Below, piece by piece: positions 7,253 to 15,462 of a stretch of DNA of 64,000 nucleotides; the stretch's first letter is position 1; every line of letters starts with the position of its first letter. The notes under the pieces were generated by a model. The model had not been told where the DNA came from, ran no database searches, and saw only the letters and a list, made by a program, of their open reading frames with translations. The stretch is from Actinomadura madurae (GTDB lineage Bacteria; Actinomycetota; Actinomycetes; Streptosporangiales; Streptosporangiaceae). The stretch is taken from assembly GCF_900115095.1 (NCBI RefSeq), contig NZ_FOVH01000011.1, positions 297,524-361,523 on the forward strand, given 5' to 3'. The translations under genes were made by a program, and so were the position numbers.

Positions 7253-8209
7253 ATGCATGCCATCGTGATCCGGGAGCCGGGAGACGCGGACGTCCTCGCA
7301 TGGACGCCGGTACCGGACCCGGCGCCGAAGCCGGGCGAGGTACTGATCGAGGTGGCGGCGAGCGCCGTCAACCGCGCGGACGTCATGCAGCGGATGGGCT
7401 TCTATCCGCCGCCGCCGGGCGCTCCCCCGTATCCGGGCCTGGAGGTGTCCGGCCGTATCGCCGAGTTGGGCGCGGACGTGACCGGCCTGGCCGTCGGCGA
7501 CGAGGTGTGCGCGCTGCTCAGCGGCGGCGGCTACGCCGAACGGGTCACGGTGCCCGCCGGCCAGGTCCTCCCGGTGCCGCGCGGCGTGGACGTCGTCGAC
7601 GCGGCCGGGCTTCCGGAGGTCGCGTGCACGGTGTTCTCGAACGTGATCATGCTCGGCGGCCTCCGCGAGGGCGAGACGTTCCTCGCGCACGGCGGCGGCA
7701 GCGGCATCGGGACGTTCGCCATCCAGCTCGCGAAGGCCCGCGGCGCCCGGGTGGTGACGACGGTGGGCAGCGCGGAGAAGGCGGAGAGGTGCCGGGAGCT
7801 CGGCGCCGACGTCGCCGTCAACTACCGCGAGGAGGACTTCGTCGAGAGCGGCCCCTACGACGTCATCCTCGATCTGGTCGGCGCCAAGTACCTGGAGCGG
7901 AACGTGGAGGCGCTCGCCACCGGCGGGCGGCTCATGGTGATCGGCCTCCAAGGCGGCGCGAAGGGCGAGCTTGACCTCGGCAAGCTGCTGCGCAAGCGGG
8001 CGCTGGTGCACGCGACGACGCTGCGGGCCCGTCCGCCGGAGGAGAAGGCGGAGATCGTCGCGGGCGTCCGGGAGCACGTGTGGCCGCTGCTGGAGTCCGG
8101 GACGATCCGCCCGGTCGTCGACCGGCGGATCCCGATCGCGGACGCGGCCCGCGCGCACCGGCTGCTCGAAGAGAGCGGTCACGTCGGCAAGATCCTGCTG
8201 ACCGTGTGA
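7253..8209 (+). CDS. NAD(P)H quinone oxidoreductase, PIG3/QOR-like MDR family
   Basis: 318 aa. Start at ATG 7253 (MHAIVIREPG), because a -10-like TAGCGT lies 7 nt upstream and the family begins this way; an in-frame ATG 27 nt earlier is less likely. It is a zinc-free medium-chain reductase: N-terminal GroES-like domain with NRADVMQRMGFYPPPPGAPPYPGLE, then a Rossmann domain with HGGGSGIGTFAIQLAKARGARV and a nucleotide-selecting TTVGSAEKAE. The family reduces quinones with NADPH and resembles TP53I3/PIG3. It precedes the proteasome activator gene by 13 nt, so the two are probably co-transcribed. It is cytosolic. Confidence 0.9.
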   Translation: MHAIVIREPGDADVLAWTPVPDPAPKPGEVLIEVAASAVNRADVMQRMGFYPPPPGAPPYPGLEVSGRIAELGADVTGLAVGDEVCALLSGGGYAERVTVPAGQVLPVPRGVDVVDAAGLPEVACTVFSNVIMLGGLREGETFLAHGGGSGIGTFAIQLAKARGARVVTTVGSAEKAERCRELGADVAVNYREEDFVESGPYDVILDLVGAKYLERNVEALATGGRLMVIGLQGGAKGELDLGKLLRKRALVHATTLRARPPEEKAEIVAGVREHVWPLLESGTIRPVVDRRIPIADAARAHRLLEESGHVGKILLTV

Positions 8210-8222
8210 GTATGGGGGGATT

Positions 8223-8765
8223 ATGAGCGAGCCTTCGAAGAACAAGTCTGGACAGGAACCGCAGGTGCTCGTGCTCGGCCCGAACGGCATCGCCGTCGAG
8301 GGCGGCGGTGAGGGCGAGTCCGAGGGCAAGTCGGTGACCGACATGGTCGAGCAGCCGGCGAAGGTCATGCGGATCGGCGGGATGATCCGCCAGCTCCTGG
8401 AGGAGGTCAAGGCCGCCCCGCTGGACGAGGCGAGCCGGGCCCGGCTGCGGGAGATCCACAAGTCGTCCATCAAGGAGCTGGAGGACGGCCTCGCGCCCGA
8501 GCTGGTCGAGGAGCTGGAACGGCTGTCGCTGCCGTTCACCGAGGGCACGGTGCCGAGCGAGTCGGAGCTGCGGATCGCGCAGGCGCAGCTCGTCGGCTGG
8601 CTGGAAGGCCTCTTCCACGGCATCCAGACGACGCTGTTCGCCCAGCAGATGGCGGCCCGCGCGCAGCTGGAGCAGATGCGCCGCGCCCTGCCCGCCGGGA
8701 TGATGCCCGGCGGCGAGGAGGAGCAGCAGAAGCCCGGCCCTCGGTCGTCCGGCCCCTACCTGTGA
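8223..8765 (+). CDS. bpa: Bacterial proteasome activator Bpa (PafE-type, DUF2587)
   Basis: 180 aa with GGGGGATT just before the ATG. The core ESELRIAQAQLVGWLEGLFHGIQTTLFAQQMAARAQLEQM is split by register but matches the four-helix-bundle ring of Bpa/PafE, the ATP-independent activator of the actinobacterial 20S proteasome. The last residues are S-G-P-Y-L. In the mycobacterial protein the tail is GQYL, which docks into the 20S alpha-ring, so here Pro replaces Gln while Tyr-Leu is kept. It delivers unfolded proteins to the proteasome. The 20S genes are not in the window. It ends just before a strong terminator. Confidence 0.93.
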   Translation: MSEPSKNKSGQEPQVLVLGPNGIAVEGGGEGESEGKSVTDMVEQPAKVMRIGGMIRQLLEEVKAAPLDEASRARLREIHKSSIKELEDGLAPELVEELERLSLPFTEGTVPSESELRIAQAQLVGWLEGLFHGIQTTLFAQQMAARAQLEQMRRALPAGMMPGGEEEQQKPGPRSSGPYL

Positions 8766-8774
8766 CACGTCCCC

Positions 8775-8805
8775 CGGCCGCACCCCGCGAACGGGGGTGC
8801 GGCCG
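8775..8805. terminator. Bidirectional hairpin between convergent bpa and HAD genes
   Basis: A perfect 12-bp stem, CGGCCGCACCCC paired with GGGGTGCGGCCG, and a 7-nt loop lie in the 43-bp gap between two convergent genes. No long T-run is present, as is usual in actinomycetes. Confidence 0.8.
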
Positions 8806-8808
8806 TCG

Positions 8809-9612
8809 TCATGGGAAGAGGCGTTCCAGGACCTCGGCCACGCCGTCGTCGTCGTTGCGGGACGTCCGGTGCGTCACCGCCGCCAGCACGAGCGGATGCG
8901 CGTTCGCGACGGCGTAGGAGGTGCCCGCCCAGCTCAGCATCGGCAGGTCGTTGACCATGTCGCCGAACGCGGTGACGTCCGACGCCGCGATGCCCTGCTC
9001 GGTGCACAGGGCCGCGAGGGCGCTGGCCTTGGTGACGCCCATCGCGCTCATCTCCAGCAGCCCGCGCCCCGACGAGTGCGTGACGGTCACGAGGTCGCCG
9101 ACCGCCTGGGTCGCCTTCTCCGACAGCGTGTCCGGGTCGGCGTCCGGGTGGAACGCGAGCAGCTTGGTGCCGGCGCGGCTCACCAGCTCCCCGTCGTCGA
9201 CGGGCCGGCCGCCGAACTTCCGGGCGTCCCAGCGCCCCATCTCGTAGCGCGCCTCGTACACGAACTCGTCCGGGTACTCCACCGAGAACCGCAGCTCCGG
9301 CGAGATGCCGCGCAGCCGCCCGATCGTCTCCGCCAGCACGTCCGGCGGGATCTCGTCGGCCCGCAGGACGGCCTCGGTGTGCAGGTCGTACAGGACGGCC
9401 CCGTTCGCGCAGATCGCGACACCGCGATGGCCGACGGCCGCGGCGATGTCGGTCATCCAGCGCGGCGGCCGGCCGGTGACCATGACCAGCATCGAGCCGG
9501 CGCGCTCGACGCGGGAGAGGGCGGAGACGGTCCGTGCGGAGATCGTCCCGTCGGAGCGGACGATCGTCCCGTCGAGGTCGGTGGCGATCACGCGCGGTGC
9601 GGACTTGGTCAT
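8809..9612 (-). CDS. HAD-superfamily Cof-type phosphatase
   Basis: 267 aa with AGGAAGGTGAC just upstream of ATG 9612. Motif I is ATDLDGTIVRSDGTIS, motif II is VMVTGRPPRWM, and motif IV is FGDMVNDLPML, with the catalytic Asp pair in DLDGT. The large C2-type cap and overall length are typical of Cof/YbiV-like sugar-phosphate or flavin phosphatases; the substrate cannot be told. A TAGGGT hexamer upstream may be its -10. It follows serS on the same strand after a 63-bp gap. Confidence 0.9.
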   Translation of the reverse strand: MTKSAPRVIATDLDGTIVRSDGTISARTVSALSRVERAGSMLVMVTGRPPRWMTDIAAAVGHRGVAICANGAVLYDLHTEAVLRADEIPPDVLAETIGRLRGISPELRFSVEYPDEFVYEARYEMGRWDARKFGGRPVDDGELVSRAGTKLLAFHPDADPDTLSEKATQAVGDLVTVTHSSGRGLLEMSAMGVTKASALAALCTEQGIAASDVTAFGDMVNDLPMLSWAGTSYAVANAHPLVLAAVTHRTSRNDDDGVAEVLERLFP

Positions 9613-9675
9613 GTCACCTTCCTGGGCAGATGGGACACACCCTAGGCGACACCGCGCGGACCGCCCGCCCGCGGG

Positions 9676-10935
9676 TCAGCGCTTGACCGGCTCCAGCACG
9701 TCCTGCCCGAGGAACTTGCGCAGCGCCTCCGGCACCCGCACCGACCCGTCGGCCCGCTGGTGGTTCTCCAGGATCGCGACCATCCACCGGGTCGTCGCGA
9801 GCGTCCCGTTCAGCGTCGCGACCGGCTGGTTCCGGCCGTCCGCGTCGCGGTGCCGGACCGCCAGGCGGCGCGCCTGGAACTCGGTGCAGTTGGACGTCGA
9901 GGTGACCTCGCGGTAGGTGTTCTGCGTCGGCACCCACGCCTCGCAGTCGTACTTGCGGGCCGCGCTGGAGCCGAGGTCGCCGGCCGCCACGTCGATCACC
10001 CGGTACGGGATCTCGACCTTGGCGAGCATCTCCTTCTCCCACTCCAGCAGCCGCAGGTGCTCGGCGTGCGCGTCGGCCGGGTCGCAGTAGGAGAACATCT
10101 CCACCTTGTCGAACTGGTGGACGCGGATGATGCCGCGCGTGTCCTTGCCGTAGGAGCCGGCCTCCCGGCGGAAGCACGACGACCAGGCGACGTACCGCCG
10201 CGGCAGCTCGTCGATGATCTCGTTCATGTGGTACGCGGCGAGCGGGACCTCCGACGTGCCCACCAGGTACAGCTCGTCCTGCGGCAGGTGGTACACCTCC
10301 GCCGCGTGCGCGCCGAGGAACCCGGTGCCCTCCATCGCCTCCGGCTTCACCAGCACCGGCGGGTACATCGGCACGAACCCGCTCGCGACGGCCTGCTCCA
10401 TGGCGAGGTTCAGCAGCGCGTACTGGAGCCGCGCGCCCACGCCCGTCAGGTAGTAGAACCGCGCGCCCGACACCTTCGCGCCGCGCTCCATGTCGATCGC
10501 GCCGAGGCTCTCGCCCAGCTCCAGGTGGTCTTTGGGCTCGAAGTCGAACGTGGTCGGCTCGCCGACGTGCTCCAGGACGACGAAGTCCTGCTCGCCGCCG
10601 GGCGGGGCGCCGTCCTCGATCAGGTTGGGGACGCTCTTCAGCAGCGCGTCCAGCTCCTCGCCGAGCCGGTCGGCCTCCGCCTCGCGCTCCTTCACCTGCT
10701 GCGCGAGCTCCTTCGCGCGGGTCAGCAGCGCCTGCCGCTCGTCGCCCTGCGCCTTGGACACGGACTTGCCGAAACTCTTCTGCTCCGCGCGCAGCCGCTC
10801 GAACGACGTCAGCGCCGAACGGCGCCTCCCGTCCAGGTCGATCAGCTTGCCGACGACGGCGTCATCCTCACCGCGGGCGCGCTGCGAGGCGCGCAGCCGC
10901 TCGGGATCCTCTCGAAGAGCTCGCAGGTCAATCAC
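9676..10935 (-). CDS. serS: Seryl-tRNA synthetase
   Basis: 419 aa, class II synthetase that charges tRNA-Ser (and tRNA-Sec where present). It has an N-terminal coiled-coil tRNA-binding arm (about 30-105, LRAEQKSFGKSVSK...LAQQVKEREAEADRL). Motif 2 is FRREAGSYGKDTRGIIRVHQF and motif 3 is TLNGTLATTRWMVAILENHQ, the form usual in actinobacteria. The start is GTG 10935, directly supported by TAGCCT 7 nt upstream, so the mRNA is likely leaderless. Single-copy housekeeping gene. Confidence 0.96.
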   Translation of the reverse strand: MIDLRALREDPERLRASQRARGEDDAVVGKLIDLDGRRRSALTSFERLRAEQKSFGKSVSKAQGDERQALLTRAKELAQQVKEREAEADRLGEELDALLKSVPNLIEDGAPPGGEQDFVVLEHVGEPTTFDFEPKDHLELGESLGAIDMERGAKVSGARFYYLTGVGARLQYALLNLAMEQAVASGFVPMYPPVLVKPEAMEGTGFLGAHAAEVYHLPQDELYLVGTSEVPLAAYHMNEIIDELPRRYVAWSSCFRREAGSYGKDTRGIIRVHQFDKVEMFSYCDPADAHAEHLRLLEWEKEMLAKVEIPYRVIDVAAGDLGSSAARKYDCEAWVPTQNTYREVTSTSNCTEFQARRLAVRHRDADGRNQPVATLNGTLATTRWMVAILENHQRADGSVRVPEALRKFLGQDVLEPVKR

Positions 10936-10942
10936 AGACCCG

Positions 10943-10948
10943 AGGCTA
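10943..10948 (-). promoter_or_regulatory. Leaderless -10 (TAGCCT) for serS
   Basis: On the minus strand TAGCCT is followed by exactly 7 nt and the GTG start codon of serS. Confidence 0.6.
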
Positions 10949-10987
10949 CCGGGCCGGAACCTCGTCCGCGCGCGTATATCCGCTGTC

Positions 10988-11788
10988 TCAGCGGACCCCG
11001 CTGGCCAGCAGCGCGTGCGCGGGCAGCGCGACCTCGCCGTCCCGCACCGCGTAGGCGGAGACGATCCGGTCGTACTCGGTCTTGATGCGGGCGACGGTCG
11101 CCGCGTCCTGCCGCCCGACGATGACGCCGTTGGTGCCGACCCGGGACAGCGCGCCCGTCTCCCACCACTCCTCGGGGTCGACGACGTGCTCCCAGGTCAC
11201 CTCCTCGACGGCGACCTCGGCGAACCCCGCCTCGGTGACCAGCCGCCGGAACGCCGCCGGCTCCCCGTACCGCAGGAACGGCGGCTCCGGAATGTCGTCC
11301 GGCCACGGCACCCCGGCCGCCTCGATCGCCTCCCGGACGATCGCGAGCGCGCCCCTGCCCGGCATCACCCAGCAGGTCAGCGCCAGCCGCCCGCCCTCGC
11401 GCAGGACCCGCCGCAGCGCACCGAGCGCCGCACCGGGATCCCCCACATGGTTGATCACGAAGTTGCCGGCGACCGCGTCGAACGTCCCGTCGCCGAACGG
11501 CACCTCCGGCAGGACGGCGACCCGCACGTCCAGCCCGGGCACGTTCCTGGCCGCCGTCTCCGCCATGCCCGGCTCGGCGTCCAGCGCCGACACCTCGGCG
11601 CCGCGCCGGACCGCCTCCCGCGACACGAACCCCGGGCCCGTCCCCACGTCGAGGAACCGCGTGCCGCCCGCCACCCCGGCCGCGTCCAGCAGCGGCTCGA
11701 CCATGTACCGCGTGACGTGCGCGAACCCCCGCTCATACGCGGGCGCCCGCCCGGCCCACAACTCCCGCTCGTAGAGATCGAAGTCCAT
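10988..11788 (-). CDS. Class I SAM-dependent methyltransferase
   Basis: 266 aa. SAM-binding motif I is FLDVGTGPGFVSREAVRRGAEV. The acidic residue in SALDAEPGM, the motif in DAVAGNFVINHVGDP and RRVLREGGRLALTCWV follow in order, as in UbiE/Methyltransf_11 enzymes. A TACGCT hexamer lies 6 nt before ATG 11788, so translation may be leaderless. The substrate is unknown. It sits between dsbA-like and serS genes without obvious functional linkage. Confidence 0.85.
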   Translation of the reverse strand: MDFDLYERELWAGRAPAYERGFAHVTRYMVEPLLDAAGVAGGTRFLDVGTGPGFVSREAVRRGAEVSALDAEPGMAETAARNVPGLDVRVAVLPEVPFGDGTFDAVAGNFVINHVGDPGAALGALRRVLREGGRLALTCWVMPGRGALAIVREAIEAAGVPWPDDIPEPPFLRYGEPAAFRRLVTEAGFAEVAVEEVTWEHVVDPEEWWETGALSRVGTNGVIVGRQDAATVARIKTEYDRIVSAYAVRDGEVALPAHALLASGVR

Positions 11789-11810
11789 CGGCGCAGCGTA
11801 ACCCAGGGGC

Positions 11811-12524
11811 TTACCGGTTGGGCGGGGGGACCGCGCAGGTGTCGTCGGTGCAGGTTTCGGCCTGGTCGCCGACCATGATCGGGGTCGGGTTCGCTTCCGC
11901 CCAGGCCTGGTCCAGGACCTGCGTGAAGGTCTCGGTGGGCTGGGCGCCCGAGACGCCGTAGCGGCGGTCGACGACGAAGAAGGGCACACCCGTCGCTCCG
12001 ATATCGCGCGCAGCGCGGTACTCGGCGTCCACCTCCTCGGCGAACTTCCCGGACGTCAGCACCTCGCGCGCCTCCGCGGCGTCCAGGCCCGCCTCGGTCA
12101 CGATCTCCACCAGCGAGTCGTGGTCGAACACCGAGCGCCGGTCGGTGAAGTGGGCCTTGAAGAGGGCCTCCACGACCGCGTCCTGCACGCCGCGCTCGCC
12201 CGCGAGGTGGATCAGCCGGTGTGCGTCGGCGGTGTTGCCCGCGCGGCCGCCCTCCAGGTTGTACTCCAGGCCGGCCGCCGCGGCGCGCTCCTCCATCTGC
12301 CGGTTCATCTCGACCGCGCGGTCGCGGGTCATGCCGTACTTGTCCGCCAGCATGTCGGCCACGTCCACGGTCTCGCCGTGCGGGAACGACGGGTCGAGCT
12401 GGAAGGACCGGTGGATCACCTCGACCCGGTCGCGGTGCTCGAAACCCTCCAGCGCCCGCTCGAAGTGGCGCTTGCCGAGGTAGCACCAGGGGCACACGAC
12501 GTCGGACCAGATCTCAACGCGCAC
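11811..12524 (-). CDS. DsbA/FrnE-family oxidoreductase
   Basis: 237 aa from GTG 12524, with AAAGG 7 nt upstream. The thioredoxin-fold active site SDVVCPWCYLGK (C11-P-W-C14) begins right at the N-terminus with no signal peptide, so it is cytosolic like FrnE. The cis-Pro loop is ATGVPFFVV. The C-terminal tail carries a second Cys pair (AETCTDDTCAVP), seen in several FrnE-like proteins. FrnE members are implicated in thiol/disulfide chemistry under stress and in polyketide maturation. Confidence 0.88.
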   Translation of the reverse strand: MRVEIWSDVVCPWCYLGKRHFERALEGFEHRDRVEVIHRSFQLDPSFPHGETVDVADMLADKYGMTRDRAVEMNRQMEERAAAAGLEYNLEGGRAGNTADAHRLIHLAGERGVQDAVVEALFKAHFTDRRSVFDHDSLVEIVTEAGLDAAEAREVLTSGKFAEEVDAEYRAARDIGATGVPFFVVDRRYGVSGAQPTETFTQVLDQAWAEANPTPIMVGDQAETCTDDTCAVPPPNR

Positions 12525-12601
12525 GGGAACACCTTTCTCGGGACGTGCTCCGTGCAACAAGCGTCCGTGCCGTCTGATTTCCGGCGGCTGTTTCCGGCGG
12601 C

Positions 12602-13540
12602 TCAGGCGTGGCCGGTGCGGATGGCGTCGACCCAGGCGGCGGCCTCGGTGAAGTCGGTGTCGTGGGTGCCGCGGCGGATCTCCGGGCGGACCTGGTCGGC
12701 GCGGGCGTAGGAGCCGACGAAGCGGACGTCGGAGCAGACGCGGCGCAGGCCCATCAGGGCCTCCCCGACGCGGGCGTCGGCGACGTGGCCCTCGAAGTCC
12801 ATCCAGAACAGGTACGAGCCGAGGCCCGCGCCGGTGGGGCGGGACTGGATCAGCGTCAGGTTGATGCCGCGGACGGAGAACTCGGTGAGGATCTCCAGCA
12901 GCGCGCCCGGGTGGTCCTCGCCGATGAACGCGACGACGGTCGTCTTGTCCATGCCGGTGGGCCGCGGCGGGGTGCAGGGGCGGTGCAGGACGACGAACCG
13001 GGTGACCGCGTCGGCGACGTCGTGGATGTCCTCGGCGAGGATCGACAGCCCGTAGCGGGGGGCCGCGAACGCGCCGGCGAGGGCGGCGTCGTAGTGGCCG
13101 TCGGCGACGTGCTGGGCGGCCTCGGCGTTGGACGTCGCGGCGCGCCACTCGGCGTCCGGGACGTTCTCCAGCAGCCAGCGGCGGCACTGCGGCTGCGCGA
13201 TCGGGTGGGACGCGACGGTCTTGATGTCGTCCAGCGCGGTGCCCGGACGGACGAGCAGCGCGAACGAGACCGGCAGGTGGATCTCGCCGACGATCTGCAG
13301 GGGCTCGCCGGTGGCGAGCTCGTCGAGGGTCGTCGGGACCGAGCCCTCGACGGAGTTCTCCAGCGCGACGACCGCGGTGTCGGCCTCCCCGTTGCGGAGG
13401 GCTTCGAGGACGGCCGGAACGGTCGCGCACGGGACGTGCTCGGCGTCCGCGGCGCCCGGGAGGGTGTGGAGCGCGGCCTCGGTAAAGGTGCCCCGCGGAC
13501 CCAGGTAGGCGTAGCGCGCTGTCCTGCCGTCTGCGGTCAC
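12602..13540 (-). CDS. pheA: Prephenate dehydratase
   Basis: 312 aa from GTG 13540 with GGGGGA upstream. It converts prephenate to phenylpyruvate in phenylalanine synthesis. The catalytic PDT domain includes YLGPRGTFTEAAL, VVALENSVEGSVPTTLDEL and the conserved TRFVVL. The C-terminal ACT domain (about 205-285) has the GALLEILTEFSVRGINLTLIQSRP and ESRP-like effector site that binds phenylalanine. It is monofunctional, as usual in actinobacteria, without a chorismate mutase domain. Cytosolic. Confidence 0.94.
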   Translation of the reverse strand: MTADGRTARYAYLGPRGTFTEAALHTLPGAADAEHVPCATVPAVLEALRNGEADTAVVALENSVEGSVPTTLDELATGEPLQIVGEIHLPVSFALLVRPGTALDDIKTVASHPIAQPQCRRWLLENVPDAEWRAATSNAEAAQHVADGHYDAALAGAFAAPRYGLSILAEDIHDVADAVTRFVVLHRPCTPPRPTGMDKTTVVAFIGEDHPGALLEILTEFSVRGINLTLIQSRPTGAGLGSYLFWMDFEGHVADARVGEALMGLRRVCSDVRFVGSYARADQVRPEIRRGTHDTDFTEAAAWVDAIRTGHA

Positions 13541-13571
13541 GGAGTCCCCCGGGTGGTGTGTTTCGCGAGAT

Positions 13572-13613
13572 GGCCGAGTTTACTTCCCGGTCCGTAAAGC
13601 CCAGTACTCGGCC
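13572..13613 (-). terminator. Stem-loop between DUF4446 gene and pheA
   Basis: GGCCGAGT pairs with ACTCGGCC and encloses an inner TTTAC/GTAAA pairing. It lies just downstream of the DUF4446 stop (13619) and upstream of pheA, so it probably ends the mannosyltransferase-DUF4446 transcript. Confidence 0.5.
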
Positions 13614-13618
13614 GCGGG

Positions 13619-14080
13619 TCAGGCGCGGGCCGTGGGGGTGCGGTCGCCGTTGCCGAAGTCGGGCAGCGGGTCGTCCATCGAGACGACCGGGCCCTTTCCG
13701 AGCCGGGCCGCGCGCAGGACCTGGTTCTCCTCGGGGGAGAGGGTCTCGACGGCGTGCCCCGCCTGGACGGCCTTGGCGTAGGTGCGCGTCTCGGTCCGCC
13801 CGTTGATGGAGCTGACGATGACCCCGTCCCCGACCGCGTTGATCAGGGCGAGCGAGAACGAGCGGTGTCCCGACATCTCCTTGAGGGCGTCGTAGTGGAC
13901 GATGGCGAGATCGCGCAGCGCGCGCTCGTCGACCGACCCGCTCGCCACCTGGAGCTGGCGCCTCAGCATTTCCCCGCACTCGTCGACGACCTGGTTGACC
14001 CGGTTGTGCGCGACAACTGCGATGGACAGCCCCGCGACCCCGGCGACCAGGCCCGCGACGGCCACCGCGACAAGCATCAC
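13619..14080 (-). CDS. DUF4446 family membrane-anchored protein
   Basis: About 153 aa. The start is GTG 14080 (overlapping the upstream TGA as GTGA) or the next codon ATG 14077. An N-terminal transmembrane helix (LVAVAVAGLVAGVAGLSIAVV) is followed by a helix (VVDECGEMLRRQLQ) and the conserved domain with IVHYDALKEMSGHRSFSLALI and GVIVSSINGRTETRTYAK. DUF4446 proteins are widespread in Gram-positive bacteria with no assigned function. Coupling to a mannosyltransferase suggests an envelope-related job, which is inference. Confidence 0.85.
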   Translation of the reverse strand: MMLVAVAVAGLVAGVAGLSIAVVAHNRVNQVVDECGEMLRRQLQVASGSVDERALRDLAIVHYDALKEMSGHRSFSLALINAVGDGVIVSSINGRTETRTYAKAVQAGHAVETLSPEENQVLRAARLGKGPVVSMDDPLPDFGNGDRTPTARA

Positions 14081-15396
14081 GAGCTGAGCGTACCCATCCC
14101 GACCTGCTGTTGCGAAGGATCCTCGGGCTTGGTGACCGGATCGAGCCGTTTCACGAGCCAGGTGCCGAGCGCCAGGATGGACACGAGCGCGGCGATGCCG
14201 AACGTGTCGCGCAGGACCGAGCCCGCGAAGACCGAGACCATGGAGTGGTCCGGGCCGATCAGCGCGCGCGCCCACCAAGGGATCGGGAACAGGAAGAGGA
14301 GCCAGAGCCCGCACGCGAACAGACATCTTCGCGTGTCCCGCCCATCACCGGCCAGAGCGCCGACCACCGCGATCATCCAGACAAGGTGGTGAATCCACCC
14401 CACAGGGGACAGGACAACGGACAGCAGCCCGACGATCGCGACCCCGGCGAGCAGCAGGCTGGCGGAGTCCGTCCCGGTCGCGGCATCGGCGGCGAGGGTC
14501 GCGCGGCGGGCCCACGCGAACCCGAAGCAGGCGACGACCAGGGCGAACGACAGCCACACGAACGTCCGGGCCGGCCCCTCGTCCAGGATCCGGGCGACGA
14601 TCCCGTGGATCGCCTGGTTGGTGGTGCCGTCGACCGCGCCCGTCCGGTCACCGCCCTGCAACAGCGCGCCGAACCAGAAGCCGGACGAGTCGGACGGCAG
14701 CAGTGCGAACCCGGCGAGCGTGGCCGCGGCCGCCGTGAGCACCGCGTTGGCCAGCGCCTCCCGCCGGCCGGTGATCAGGAAGTAGACGAGGAAGACGCCC
14801 GGCACCAGCTTGATCGCCAGCGCCAGCCCGACCAGCGCCCCGCGCGGCCAGCGGGCCGTGCGGGCGCAGCAGTCGGCCAGGCACATGGCGAGCAGGAACA
14901 GCCCGACCTGCCCGAACCGGACCTGGTCGCGGACGGGGTCGAGCCACGCCATCGCCGCGAAGAGCACGCCGGCGGTGAGCGGCGCCCAGCGTCCCGTCCG
15001 GCGGATGAGGTCGCGGAAGGCGTACCAGACGACGATCGCGAGGGCCACGTAGATCAGCCCCGTCCACGCCCACTGCGCGGCACGCCAGGGCAGCAGGGTG
15101 AACGGGACGGCGAGGACGGCTGCGATCGGCGGGTAGGTGAACGGCAGCAGCTGCGGGGGCTGCGTCAGGAAGTCGTACAGCGGCGCGCCGCGCAGGACCG
15201 CCCGGCCGCCCTCCCGGTAGACCTCCAGGTCGACGAGCCGCTGGTCGGGCGGATTGCCGAGCCAGCGCACCACGATCGGCGTGACGGCGGCCACGGCCAC
15301 CACGACGCCGGCCAGGACAATGATCAGATCGAGCGGGCCCCGCCGGGGGGCGGCGGGGGCGGCCTCGCCGCGGGTTTCGCCGGCATCGCGCGCCAT
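14077..15396 (-). CDS. GT87/DUF2029 polytopic mannosyltransferase
   Basis: 439 aa from ATG 15396. Around eleven hydrophobic segments and the early acidic motif RLVDLEVYREGGRAVLRG place it in the DUF2029/GT87 group of polyprenyl-phosphate-mannose-dependent transferases (PimE-like). The catalytic Asp is expected in that first loop. FTYPPIAAVL and SPVGWIHHLVW are further family signatures. It acts at the outer face of the membrane in lipoglycan or glycan mannosylation. It is divergent from the polytopic protein at 15463 and coupled to the DUF4446 gene. Confidence 0.85.
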   Translation of the reverse strand: MARDAGETRGEAAPAAPRRGPLDLIIVLAGVVVAVAAVTPIVVRWLGNPPDQRLVDLEVYREGGRAVLRGAPLYDFLTQPPQLLPFTYPPIAAVLAVPFTLLPWRAAQWAWTGLIYVALAIVVWYAFRDLIRRTGRWAPLTAGVLFAAMAWLDPVRDQVRFGQVGLFLLAMCLADCCARTARWPRGALVGLALAIKLVPGVFLVYFLITGRREALANAVLTAAAATLAGFALLPSDSSGFWFGALLQGGDRTGAVDGTTNQAIHGIVARILDEGPARTFVWLSFALVVACFGFAWARRATLAADAATGTDSASLLLAGVAIVGLLSVVLSPVGWIHHLVWMIAVVGALAGDGRDTRRCLFACGLWLLFLFPIPWWARALIGPDHSMVSVFAGSVLRDTFGIAALVSILALGTWLVKRLDPVTKPEDPSQQQVGMGTLSS

Positions 15397-15449
15397 GAGA
15401 CCGTCCACAGCACGCAGGATATGACCCCTACCCGATGGTGGGGCTCTTG

Positions 15450-15455
15450 TAACCT
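15450..15455 (+). promoter_or_regulatory. Leaderless -10 (TAACCT) for the gene at 15463
   Basis: TAACCT, then 7 nt, then ATG 15463; no ribosome-binding site precedes the ATG. Confidence 0.55.
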
Positions 15456-15462
15456 GAACGCC

